Assembly: GCA_020632495.1 (NCBI GenBank)
Contig: JACKFL010000005.1
Span: 1,426,001-1,490,000, forward strand
DNA length: 64,000 nucleotides
From: Candidatus Omnitrophota bacterium
GTDB taxonomy: Bacteria; Omnitrophota; Gorgyraeia; Zapsychrales; Zapsychraceae
Direction of reading: 5' to 3'
The number at the start of each line of letters is the position of its first letter. Position 1 is the first letter of the stretch. A program made the translations under genes and the position numbers. This document shows, piece by piece, positions 50,620 through 59,504 of the stretch. The notes below the pieces were generated by a model, which was not told the DNA's origin, searched no databases, and saw only the letters and a list, made by a program, of their open reading frames with translations.

Positions 50620-51690
50620 CTAGGCGGGATTATTTCCGCTCAGGGCGGCCGCTGTGTCGGTGACTTTTTGCCAGGAGTCGATGAGATCCGGTTGGCCGAT
50701 CATATCCTGCCAGCCGGCGCGGGGGTTTTGGCGGATAAGTTGGAACAGGCTGATTTGGCGGGGAGACAAATAACGGTTGAAATCGCTGCGGGAACCCACG
50801 GCCGCATTAACCCGGGCCGCTTGGAGCTCGGTCATCGGGACATACTTGAGCGGCGTTTGCGCGAGGTAGTATTTGGGCTCGCTATCGGGGCGGATCGGGT
50901 CGCGCACCAGTTGGGCGGCGGATCCCACACTGGCTTCGGCCACCCGCAGCTGGTCCCGGTTGCGGGCATAAACTCGGCCGGCCATATCATGACGGCGGGC
51001 CTGGTCGACCAGATTCTCATAGGAGAGTTTGCCGGGATCGTATTCCACCTCGACCACTTCATGCCCCTGCAGGTAACCGGGCCGGGTGGCGATGACGCCG
51101 TCAAGATTTCCGAACATGCCCTCTCCGGACCAGAAGCAGAACATGGCAAAGACGCTCTTCTCGGTGCGACGGTCGCGGGCGGATAATTCCTCATCCAGTA
51201 ACTTGAGATATTCCGGTGTCGGGGAGCCGTGTTTATTCAGGGCGTCCACCATGCGGGCGACCAGACCGCCGCGGCTGTAGTGGCCGCTGAGGCGGGGGAC
51301 GAGGTCCGATTGGTCGGCGGACACGATCCGCACGACAGGATTGTTCCATGCCGGTTCGCTATATTGTTTGAGGGTGGCTGCGTCCTGGCCGCCCCGGTTG
51401 TTAAAGATCACCACCGGGATAAAGTGGGCCTCGATGGCCTCAACGATGAGCGGATGGCTGAGGACCTGGTGGCCGTAATTCTGGCAGGTCAGGCAGCCCG
51501 GAACTTCTTGAAAGAGCAGGAAGATCGGTTTCCCTTGTTCCCGCGCCAGCGGTACGGCCTCCGGCAGGCTGCGATGCCAGCGCACCTGACCAAGTTCCAC
51601 GGGATTGGCCTGATCGGCGGATATCGGTTTGGCGGTGGTCAGTACGGCCGCAGCCAGCGCGGCTGCGAGAGTGAGTGTTTTTCTGGTCAT
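50620..51690 (-). CDS. Exported thioredoxin-like (VPGUxxT type, Cys form) - MsrA-like fusion
   Basis: 356 aa from ATG 51690 (GGGGGA upstream; the longer frame to 51726 is not needed). Signal peptide (about 1-27, ends TAKPISADQ). The N-terminal thioredoxin fold contains VPGCLTC, corresponding to the VPGUxxT motif of a selenoprotein family, with Cys in place of selenocysteine. Residues about 180-310 resemble peptide methionine sulfoxide reductase A: FCFWSGEGMFGNLDGV with the active-site Cys, RPGYLQG, then VEVEYDPGKLSYENLVDQA; the Gly before the Cys of the usual GCFW is Phe. The arrangement suggests an extracytoplasmic methionine sulfoxide repair enzyme with its own reductant domain. Confidence 0.75.
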   Translation of the reverse strand: MTRKTLTLAAALAAAVLTTAKPISADQANPVELGQVRWHRSLPEAVPLAREQGKPIFLLFQEVPGCLTCQNYGHQVLSHPLIVEAIEAHFIPVVIFNNRGGQDAATLKQYSEPAWNNPVVRIVSADQSDLVPRLSGHYSRGGLVARMVDALNKHGSPTPEYLKLLDEELSARDRRTEKSVFAMFCFWSGEGMFGNLDGVIATRPGYLQGHEVVEVEYDPGKLSYENLVDQARRHDMAGRVYARNRDQLRVAEASVGSAAQLVRDPIRPDSEPKYYLAQTPLKYVPMTELQAARVNAAVGSRSDFNRYLSPRQISLFQLIRQNPRAGWQDMIGQPDLIDSWQKVTDTAAALSGNNPA

Positions 51691-51803
51691 GTGTGAATCC
51701 CCCTGACGGATTGCGCGGTGATGCAATCCTCCAACAGACTCGGGCCTGAATTTATTTGGTTCGCGGGAATTTCCTCCGGGGGCCGGGAGGCGCGGGAATT
51801 ACC

Positions 51804-51832
51804 TTGACAAGGATTTTGGCTTGATTTAAGAT
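51804..51832 (+). promoter_or_regulatory. Promoter TTGACA-17-TAAGAT for yidD-cysS
   Basis: Consensus TTGACA at 51804-51809, 17-nt spacer, TAAGAT at 51827-51832, and 11 nt to ATG 51844, leaving an untranslated leader of only about 5 nt and no Shine-Dalgarno. Confidence 0.65.
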
Positions 51833-51843
51833 TGGCTCGACGC

Positions 51844-52087
51844 ATGAAAACTTTCCTTAACCTATTGTCCCAGTTTCTGATTCTGCTCATTAAAGGGTAC
51901 CAGCTCACCCTCTCGCGCATATTGCCGCCGGCCTGCCGGCATATACCGTCTTGTTCCCAGTACGCGATCGAAGCGTTGCGGATCCACGGGCCCTTCCGGG
52001 GGATACTGTTAACCCTGCGCCGGCTGAGTTCGTGCCATCCCTGGGGGCGGCACGGCTACGATCCGGTGCCGCAGGAAGGACCAGCTC

Positions 52088-52107
<20 letters not shown>
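51844..52107 (+). CDS. yidD: Membrane protein insertion efficiency factor YidD
   Basis: 87 aa. Conserved YidD core: IKGYQLTLSRILPPACRHIPSCSQYAIEALRIHG, then RRLSSCHPWGRHGYDPVP. It normally lies beside yidC/rnpA and assists membrane protein insertion; here it is instead placed before cysS, overlapping that gene by 20 nt. ATG 51844 is preferred to the TTG at 51832 because the promoter covers the latter. Confidence 0.92.
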
Positions 52108-53548
<1,441 letters not shown>

Positions 53549-53550
53549 CG

Positions 53551-53997
53551 ATGAATGATGACGAAGATTGGATGGCGATTGCCATCAAAGAAGCGGAAAA
53601 GGGACGCGGAAAGGTCGAACCCAATCCGGTCGTCGGAGCGGTCATTGTCGAGGACGGACAAATGGTGGCCCATGCCTATCACGCGCGTTACGGCGGGCCG
53701 CACGCCGAGGTCATCGCGATTGACGCCCTGGGCCGCCCGCCGCAGGACGACGCGGTTCTCTACGTCACTATGGAACCTTGCAGCACGGTCGGCAAGACAG
53801 GTAAGTGTACCGATCATATTGTCCAAGCGGGAATCAAGCATGTCGTGGTCGGAACGATCGATCCGAATCCGGACCATCGCGGGAAGGGGCTGGATATCCT
53901 GAGGGAAGCGGGTGTCAATGTCCGGGCGGGCGTTCTGGAGAAGCAGTGCGCCGACTTGAATCCCGATTTTAACGCGCGGATGAAACAAGGTGGATAG
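53551..53997 (+). CDS. RibD-type cytidine/pyrimidine deaminase
   Basis: 148 aa, only the deaminase half of RibD. It has VEPNPVVGAVIVEDG, the zinc/catalytic HAE (GGPHAEVIAI) and the PCxxxGKTxxC motif (EPCSTVGKTGKCTDHI), which is specific for RibD-like deaminases of riboflavin synthesis. No reductase domain follows. It could pair with a separate RibD reductase, or act on another pterin or pyrimidine. Starts 2 nt after cysS. Confidence 0.85.
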   Translation: MNDDEDWMAIAIKEAEKGRGKVEPNPVVGAVIVEDGQMVAHAYHARYGGPHAEVIAIDALGRPPQDDAVLYVTMEPCSTVGKTGKCTDHIVQAGIKHVVVGTIDPNPDHRGKGLDILREAGVNVRAGVLEKQCADLNPDFNARMKQGG

Positions 53998-54015
53998 GCC
54001 GCCGGGAGGATAATC

Positions 54016-54381
54016 ATGGGACGATACAGCGAATATTGGTCCGGGTTGTCCGTGGCCGGGTTGGCGGTCCTCACGTTGGCGGCAACGCGAGTTTGGGCCG
54101 CTGAACCGGGTTTCAAGGAGGGCCAGGTCAGCAGCGGTTATACCATTGTTGCGGATGAGGATATGGATGTACGGCGTACCGGGGGCCACATCGTGATGGA
54201 GGACCTCTCGGCCGCCAATACCAAGAAAATCAGGCGTATGCAGGATGAAATCGCCAAACTCCGTGAGGAAAACAAGGAGCTGCGCCAGGCCCTCCAAAAG
54301 TTTGAGACCGAATTGAGCAACCGGTTGGAGGATATGAAGACCGAAATCGCCGAACTGCGGCAGGAATTACGCGGGCAGTAA
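54016..54381 (+). CDS. Exported coiled-coil protein
   Basis: 121 aa, GGAGGATA before ATG 54016. Signal peptide (about 1-28, ends TRVWAAEP). A short beta-like section (SSGYTIVADEDMDVRRTGGHIV) is followed by a long heptad coiled coil (about 70-121, IRRMQDEIAKLREENKELRQ). No family recognised. Last gene of the yidD-cysS-deaminase series. Confidence 0.65.
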   Translation: MGRYSEYWSGLSVAGLAVLTLAATRVWAAEPGFKEGQVSSGYTIVADEDMDVRRTGGHIVMEDLSAANTKKIRRMQDEIAKLREENKELRQALQKFETELSNRLEDMKTEIAELRQELRGQ

Positions 54382-54410
54382 GAAATTTACCGAAATGTCA
54401 CTCCGGCCCG

Positions 54411-54439
54411 TTGACAAGGTAACCCAAGTGTGATAGACT
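54411..54439 (+). promoter_or_regulatory. Promoter TTGACA-17-TAGACT of the structured leader
   Basis: Consensus TTGACA at 54411-54416, 17-nt spacer, TAGACT at 54434-54439. It drives the leader that ends in the terminator at 54579-54615. Confidence 0.75.
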
Positions 54440-54448
54440 TGGCACGCT

Positions 54449-54538
54449 ATGAAAAACGCAATGATTAAACAACACCAAACCCTATGTCACATGCTTTTTC
54501 CGGTCTGGAGAAAGTCGGCGGGTGGAGGTGTGTTTTAG
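54449..54538 (+). CDS. Putative 29-aa small protein / leader peptide
   Basis: ATG 54449 to TAG 54538, 9 nt after the -10, so nearly leaderless. The product begins MKNAMIKQHQT and ends SAGGGVF; it has one Cys and one Trp and no run of a single amino acid that would identify an attenuator. The stop codon sits in the right arm of the outer stem, so translation would open the structure. Could be chance within an RNA element. Confidence 0.35.
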   Translation: MKNAMIKQHQTLCHMLFPVWRKSAGGGVF

Positions 54539-54578
54539 TCATTGATTAAATAGCCAAGCTAAAATCAGCAATTTCTAA

Positions 54579-54615
54579 AGCCACCTTACTCGTCGAGAGT
54601 CAGGTGGCTTTTTTT
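54579..54615 (+). terminator. Intrinsic terminator of the leader RNA
   Basis: AGCCACCT and AGGTGGCT form the stem around a 15-nt loop, followed by a run of T. It lies 58 nt before ATG 54674. Confidence 0.85.
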
Positions 54616-54673
54616 ATGGCCTGCGAATCGAACGATTAAGGCGGGAGTTAGAGCGGAAGGAGGACGCTCGAAC

Positions 54674-55552
54674 ATGACACGGATGATACACATCAAACTG
54701 ACGATTATGGCGCTGCTGTGGGCGGGAGGATTTATCTCCGCCAAGGCCATCGCGGCGGACGCCGGTCCGTTCACGATCTGCTTTTTGCGCTTTCTGATCG
54801 CGTCGGTCTTGGTCTTTGCCGTGGTCGCGCGCAGCAACGTGCGGGCGGAGTGGGACCACGCGATGGTCGGGATGGTCGTCGGCGCCGCGTTCATCGGGGT
54901 GTTTTGCTATAACTATTTCTTCCTTAAGGGGATGTTGTTTGTCGATGCCGGCCGGGGGTCGGTCATTGTCAGCACCGTCCCGGTCGTGGTGGCGGCGGCC
55001 TCGATGCTGTTCTTTCGGGAACGGCTGGGGGCCGTTAACTTGGCCGGTGTCATTGCCTCTTTGTGCGGCGCGTGGGTGGTTATCTCCAAAGGCAATCCGG
55101 CCGGTCTGATTCATGCGGGGATCGGCAAGGGGGAATTGATGATGATCGGCTGCGTTCTGTGCGCGGCGGGATTTTCCTTCATTTCTAAGGCGATGTTGAA
55201 TCGCCTGCAGCCGCTGCATCTGATGGCCTGTATTTCGGCCCTGGGCACCGCGCTGGTGGCCGGGCCCGCCTGGGTCGAGTTACAAAGCCATCCGCTGCAC
55301 CTCGGTTCGGGCGGGTTTGTCCTTAACCTGGTTTATCTGGCGGTCGGCCCGTCGGTCATCGCGCTGATGTTTTACTACGACGCAATTAAATCCGTGGGGG
55401 CCGCGCGTGCCAGTCAATATATGAATCTTATGCCGGTCTTCTCTGTCTTATTGGCCGTTCTGTTCCTGGGAGAACAAGTCAGCGGTTCGCTGATCCTTGG
55501 CGGCGGTCTGGTGACGACCGGGCTGTATTTAACCAATGCGGGGGCGTCCTGA
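54674..55552 (+). CDS. EamA/DMT-superfamily transporter
   Basis: 292 aa with ten hydrophobic helices in two EamA repeats (first LLWAGGFISAKAIAADAGPFTICFLRF, second around GCVLCAAGFSFISKAMLNRL). Typical helix ends RERLGAVNLAGVIASLCGAWVV and LGEQVSGSLILGGGLVTTGLYL. The family exports amino acids, nucleotides and other metabolites; substrate not predictable. GGAAGGAGG precedes the start. Probably controlled by the structured leader and terminator upstream. Confidence 0.88.
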   Translation: MTRMIHIKLTIMALLWAGGFISAKAIAADAGPFTICFLRFLIASVLVFAVVARSNVRAEWDHAMVGMVVGAAFIGVFCYNYFFLKGMLFVDAGRGSVIVSTVPVVVAAASMLFFRERLGAVNLAGVIASLCGAWVVISKGNPAGLIHAGIGKGELMMIGCVLCAAGFSFISKAMLNRLQPLHLMACISALGTALVAGPAWVELQSHPLHLGSGGFVLNLVYLAVGPSVIALMFYYDAIKSVGAARASQYMNLMPVFSVLLAVLFLGEQVSGSLILGGGLVTTGLYLTNAGAS

Positions 55553-55590
55553 TGCGGCGCTTCGCGCACAACTTACGAAAGGAGGTGAGG

Positions 55591-55686
55591 ATGATGGCGA
55601 TGTTTTTTCTCGAAGTCGTCGCGTTCCTGTCACTAGTCTCCAGCGAAAGGATCTGGGACAACGTCATGGAACAAGAAGCAGGATGA
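55591..55686 (+). CDS. Putative 31-aa small protein
   Basis: AAAGGAGGT (55578-55586), a complete anti-Shine-Dalgarno match, precedes ATG 55591 by 4 nt. The frame gives 31 residues with a hydrophobic N-terminal half (MFFLEVVAFLSLVSS) and a charged end. Frame length and hydrophobicity suit a small membrane protein. The next gene has a similarly strong Shine-Dalgarno. Confidence 0.45.
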   Translation: MMAMFFLEVVAFLSLVSSERIWDNVMEQEAG

Positions 55687-55738
55687 AGTCATAAATCCGA
55701 AATCAACGGTGAATAACGCCGGTTTAAAGGAGGATCCT

Positions 55739-56011
55739 ATGAACAACAGAATCCGGAAAATGAGTAAAACCAGTCAATTAAAAGCCATTCCCAGAGCGAA
55801 ACTGCTGAAAGTTACCGCACTCTTGTATCTGAAAGAGGCGCTGTACAAGCAGAAGTACGAACAGTGCCCGGAATTGGTGCAGACGGCCAAGCGTTACGGA
55901 GCCACGACCGAGGAGGTCCAGATGGTCATTGCCCGTTACGTGCGCCGGTTGCAACAGGGGCTCGTCTACGAAGCGACCGCCAAACAAAGAGGCATGCTGC
56001 GGGAACAGTGA
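55739..56011 (+). CDS. Small basic helical protein
   Basis: 90 aa, AAAGGAGGA 5 nt before ATG 55739 fixes the start. Predicted all-helical and basic: KLLKVTALLYLKEALYKQKYE, then ELVQTAKRYGATTEEVQMVIARYVRRLQQG. No known family. A terminator follows at 56045. It may form an operon with the 31-aa frame upstream. Confidence 0.6.
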   Translation: MNNRIRKMSKTSQLKAIPRAKLLKVTALLYLKEALYKQKYEQCPELVQTAKRYGATTEEVQMVIARYVRRLQQGLVYEATAKQRGMLREQ

Positions 56012-56044
56012 ATCGGGGGACATTATGTCGCATCACTGCGTTTA

Positions 56045-56078
56045 GGGGGTGTTCAGTTGAGCTGAACATCCCCCTTTT
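56045..56078 (+). terminator. Intrinsic terminator
   Basis: GGGGGTGTTCAG and CTGAACATCCCCC pair, with one bulged base, around loop TTGAG; a T tract follows. Confidence 0.9.
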
Positions 56079-56138
56079 CTTTTTGTGCCGTCCCGATGGT
56101 GAGTGTTATAATCAGGCAAAGCATATTAAGGGATTTTA

Positions 56139-57170
56139 ATGTCGGTTCTGGATCGAAAATACTGGATTTTGGAGAGTCCGCCGCTGGATATGTTGCTGAT
56201 CATTCTGCCCGGATGGATCGGTGTGGCGTTGGCCTGGAATCTCCCGCAGGATTCACTGTGGATGACGCTGTTTGCGTTGTTCGCGATCTGGTTCGTCGAC
56301 GCCGGGCATACCTACACGACCTGGTGGCGCACCGTCTTCCGTAAGGAAGAACGTGAGGCGCATTATATCTATTGGCTGGCGCCGGTCGGGACGATCATCG
56401 GAATCTTTTTGTGGATCAAGCTGCGTTTGCCGTATCTGTGGTCCTTCATCGCCTACAATGCGATCTTTCATCAAATCCGGCAATACTACGGCGTCAGTCG
56501 CTGGTATCAAAAACTCAACGGCCGCTTTTGCCGCGTCTCCAACCGATTTCAGTACACTCTCTTGGTCATGCCGTTCATCCTGTTTCATTTTCGCGGGATC
56601 GACTGGATTACCATGTACTCCGACGACGGCGGGGAATTATTTTTGTATCCGTCGCCGGTCCTGTTCAAGGCCGGGCTGGCGGTGTATGTGGCCACACTGG
56701 CGGCGTGGCTTGTATTTGAGGCGCGATTATGGTTGAAGGGATTGCGCGAGCCGAACCGGTTTTTGTCGATGCTGGTGCCGATCAGTATTTACGGAGTGGG
56801 TTTTACGCTGGGAGACACCGTGGCGGAAGTGATCTTCCCCATCCTGATGGCCCATGGCATTCCATACATGGCGATTATGGACGTCAGCCTGCGGCGGTTG
56901 AATCCCGCGATTTTCACCAGCTTTCTGAAAGTGCTGTGCCTGATGATCTTCACTGCCGCGTTGTTGTCGTCGATTGAAAGCTATGCCACCGATTTCCTTG
57001 AGACCCTGAATTACGCCTATCGCTACCGCGATACCTCCACCGGCCAGGCCCTGCTCACCGCGCTGGTCATGACCCCGCTGATCTGTCACTTCATTTGGGA
57101 TGCCTACATTTGGAAAGGAACGCACCGTGAAGCGAAAAAAGTATATGGATATTCGGTTCCTGGACGTTAA
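56139..57170 (+). CDS. Polytopic membrane protein with conserved-looking His motifs
   Basis: 343 aa, about eight hydrophobic helices. Histidines lie at helix ends: VDAGHTYTTWWRT, AIFHQIRQYYGVSRWYQK, ILFHFRG, LMAHGIPYMAI, CHFIWDAYIWKGTHREA. Such spaced His motifs recall membrane di-iron hydroxylases/desaturases, but the exact HxxxH/HxxHH pattern is not present, so this remains a guess. TATAAT at 56107-56112 could be its -10. No recognised family. Confidence 0.65.
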   Translation: MSVLDRKYWILESPPLDMLLIILPGWIGVALAWNLPQDSLWMTLFALFAIWFVDAGHTYTTWWRTVFRKEEREAHYIYWLAPVGTIIGIFLWIKLRLPYLWSFIAYNAIFHQIRQYYGVSRWYQKLNGRFCRVSNRFQYTLLVMPFILFHFRGIDWITMYSDDGGELFLYPSPVLFKAGLAVYVATLAAWLVFEARLWLKGLREPNRFLSMLVPISIYGVGFTLGDTVAEVIFPILMAHGIPYMAIMDVSLRRLNPAIFTSFLKVLCLMIFTAALLSSIESYATDFLETLNYAYRYRDTSTGQALLTALVMTPLICHFIWDAYIWKGTHREAKKVYGYSVPGR

Positions 57171-57205
57171 ACGTTTATACCATAATCTGAAACGGTGAAG
57201 TCCCA

Positions 57206-58081
57206 GTGAATTCCGCGAATATTCCTAAGATCGTAAATCACACCGCCACACAGTACACCAAGGGGAATCTTCGGGATATCGTCAACAATATACTGGCAGC
57301 TATACCAAATGAATATCTGAATGGCATTGATCAGGTCGAGCTCAAAGAGCATAGTCCGGATCAAATGGAGCCCTGGTATGCCGACTACATCAATGCTATG
57401 GGATCCCAACAGGGAGGTAGGATTATACTCTTTATGGGGTCGATCTTCCGGCGGGCAGAGGGGAAATTGATTGAGAACAGATTCCTGGTGTACACGATGC
57501 TCGGGTCCCTAATTTGTCATGAAGTGAATACACATTTGCTGTGCGTAAAAGGTGTCCCTAAAAAGAAACGATACTTGTTTGAAGATGTGGTGGAATACCG
57601 GCAGGGGCTTGATATGTATATCAGGGTTATACAAAAGTCGTTTCCCTTCCGAATTCTTGTATTGAGTATGCGGCTGCAGCTGAAGAATCGGGAAACCCGC
57701 GCGGAATTCTTGAGACAAGCGCTGATAAATCCCCTGTTCTGGCAAAGGATGATGACGGACGCCGCGCCGAATTCGATACTCTGGATAATTTCGGCGTTTA
57801 CCTCGTTCACCGGATTGTTCGGTTTTCTAAGCTATCAATCGCAATTGGTGGTATGCGCGGTGGGAGCGCTGTGTTTGGCTATGGCCTTGATGACAGCCGT
57901 GTTTATCCCCAGTCTGATTATATGCCGCATAATAATTCAGGCGTTGATCATCATCTTGGTGTTGATTTTCGGGGCGCTGTCGACGATAAGTACCGGATTC
58001 ATCATTATTGTCTTTTATTGCTTCGCTCATGATGTCGCATGGTATTGGTCTTTACGCCGGAAGCCCGGCAATCAGGAGTAA
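57206..58081 (+). CDS. Membrane protein with zincin-like N-terminal domain, unknown family
   Basis: 291 aa from GTG 57206. The N-terminal soluble part (about 1-190) includes GGRIILFMGSIFRR and LGSLICHEVNTHLL, close to but not an HExxH (His-Glu then three residues before the next His). The C-terminal part has four hydrophobic helices (about 195-280) and a basic end. The DNA is less GC-rich than its neighbours and uses more ATA/TTT-type codons, suggesting a recent acquisition. Convergent with the HTTM gene. Confidence 0.6.
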   Translation: MNSANIPKIVNHTATQYTKGNLRDIVNNILAAIPNEYLNGIDQVELKEHSPDQMEPWYADYINAMGSQQGGRIILFMGSIFRRAEGKLIENRFLVYTMLGSLICHEVNTHLLCVKGVPKKKRYLFEDVVEYRQGLDMYIRVIQKSFPFRILVLSMRLQLKNRETRAEFLRQALINPLFWQRMMTDAAPNSILWIISAFTSFTGLFGFLSYQSQLVVCAVGALCLAMALMTAVFIPSLIICRIIIQALIIILVLIFGALSTISTGFIIIVFYCFAHDVAWYWSLRRKPGNQE

Positions 58082-58126
58082 ACTTCGTTTGGTGTGAGTT
58101 TCCCCTAAATGCGGCACGCCATGCCC

Positions 58127-58993
58127 TCAGGAGCGCTTGTCCGAAGAGAGAAAACGCATCAATTGTTTCCGCACCCGCTGATCAAAAAGCAGCGCGTACC
58201 ACACCACCAGGGCCAGCGACAGGCTGCCGACGTCCATGGTCAGAAAGATTCCTCCGTGCAGACCCAGTCCGGCAAAGATATACAGAATCCGCAGCGGGGT
58301 AAAGATCAGGAATATAAAGCTCATCTCGAATATCAAAGTCCCGTAGGACATCAGCTTGGCCAGCCACGGGTGGCCGGTGATTATCGCCGTCAGCCAGTTG
58401 TCGCGGGCCACGCCGTCCCAGTCGAGAATATACTGCAACGCCAGACCTTCCCGCCACAACGGGTCGGGCAGTTTCTTGATCCCCACGATGAAGTAGTACA
58501 CGCCGAAGAACCCGATGATGATGCGCAGGAGCCCCCGCAGTTCCGCCGTGTTTTCAGCCGTAAAGACATAACGGGGCCGGCCGACCAGTACCGGGGGGCT
58601 GTCCGGCGGCAGAAAGAAAAACAAAAACAGGAACAGGTTGGCCAGCGGCTGCGCCTCATGAATAATCAACGGATTGGCGTGGTAAAAATAAACTTGCAGC
58701 AAATAGAGCGGAACCAGCGTCCACGTATTCAGGAGCCCGCAGGTGAACAGCGCGATCAACAGCAGCATGAGGCCAAAGAGGATGGAAAACCAGGCGGCGG
58801 GCCACGGAAAGAAAGCCGGGGCGCGTACCAGATAATCTGGCAGGAATCCCGGCGGCAGCATGCTCTGGCTGCCGTACATCAGATCAAGTTTCGGCCAGAA
58901 CGGCAGATTGTAAATCAAAAGGTAGATGCCAAGCGTGATTCGGAAGAATCCGATCTCAAGCAGGCTATTGTTGGCGGGGGAAGGGTTACTCAT
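58127..58993 (-). CDS. HTTM-domain (vitamin K-dependent gamma-carboxylase-like) membrane protein
   Basis: 288 aa. HTTM hallmarks: the opening FRITLGIYLLIYNLPFWPKL, YFYHANPLIIH, FFFLPPDS, YYFIVGIKKLPDPLWREGLAL, HPWLAKLMSYGTLIFEM and LGLHGGIFLTMDVG. The domain is shared with gamma-glutamyl carboxylases but is used more widely in bacteria. Its start overlaps the end of the next gene upstream (58986-59471), so the two are a pair. Confidence 0.85.
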   Translation of the reverse strand: MSNPSPANNSLLEIGFFRITLGIYLLIYNLPFWPKLDLMYGSQSMLPPGFLPDYLVRAPAFFPWPAAWFSILFGLMLLLIALFTCGLLNTWTLVPLYLLQVYFYHANPLIIHEAQPLANLFLFLFFFLPPDSPPVLVGRPRYVFTAENTAELRGLLRIIIGFFGVYYFIVGIKKLPDPLWREGLALQYILDWDGVARDNWLTAIITGHPWLAKLMSYGTLIFEMSFIFLIFTPLRILYIFAGLGLHGGIFLTMDVGSLSLALVVWYALLFDQRVRKQLMRFLSSDKRS

Positions 58994-59471
58994 GGCATGT
59001 CAGTTTCTTGTTGAGTCCGTATTTTCGGGAGACATCGGCCGGCGCATCCGAATTGATGCGGAAGCCGCTGCCCGGCCCATAAGAGCGCTGAAGCTCGCGG
59101 CACAACGTCTCCACATACGGGGACGGATCCTCGTGTAATTTGGCCGCCACCCCCAACCAGGTAAACGGGATGCGCCAGCGGTGAAACGACAACTCGCTGA
59201 CCGCGATTTCCCGCGGGCCGGTCTCACCGTAATAGGTCACGCTGAGCTGATAACGGTACATGGTCTGCTGCAATTCGCTGTCATACATGAACACCATGTC
59301 CGAGGTGAAAGGTTTGATAAAGACATTTAATCCGGTGGCGTGCAACGGGGTCCAGAACAGATAGGCCAGCGGGCCGAGCGGACCTATCGGATGGGCTACG
59401 ACGATAATCATCACGAACAGGCCGATCAGGATCGTTTGGCGGAGTTGGGCAAGTTTGCGCATGGCGGACAT
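58986..59471 (-). CDS. Membrane-anchored partner of the HTTM protein
   Basis: 161 aa. A first hydrophobic segment (about 12-30, TILIGLFVMIIVVAHPIG) and a second near 32-45 are followed by a soluble domain with strands (YRYQLSVTYYGETGPREIAVSEL) and a Cys near the end. It overlaps the HTTM gene by 8 nt. In other bacteria HTTM genes often sit next to a small protein of this shape; the role is unknown. Confidence 0.65.
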   Translation of the reverse strand: MSAMRKLAQLRQTILIGLFVMIIVVAHPIGPLGPLAYLFWTPLHATGLNVFIKPFTSDMVFMYDSELQQTMYRYQLSVTYYGETGPREIAVSELSFHRWRIPFTWLGVAAKLHEDPSPYVETLCRELQRSYGPGSGFRINSDAPADVSRKYGLNKKLTCHE

Positions 59472-59504
59472 AACGGGCCGGGTCCGTGGGATCCCGCCCG
59501 GGAT

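Larger units (their letters stand above)
54446..54615 (+). ncRNA. Structured leader RNA / attenuator or small RNA
   Basis: About 170 nt between a strong promoter and a strong terminator. An outer stem pairs ATGATTAAACAACACC (54461-54476) with GGTGTGTTTTAGTCAT (54527-54542); an inner stem pairs CTTTTTCC (54494-54501) with GGAGAAAG (54507-54514) around loop GGTCT. It contains a 29-codon frame. The EamA transporter gene begins 58 nt after the terminator, so this may be a terminating riboswitch or attenuator; an independent small RNA is the alternative. It matches no class I can name. Confidence 0.5.

Noticed and set aside
54446..54615. 6S RNA
   Set aside because: Length fits, but the outer stem covers only about 80 nt, there is no long hairpin with a central bubble, and a separate terminator follows.
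58109..59014. 301-codon plus-strand frame
   Set aside because: Antisense to the HTTM gene; product is a Gln/Arg-rich shadow.
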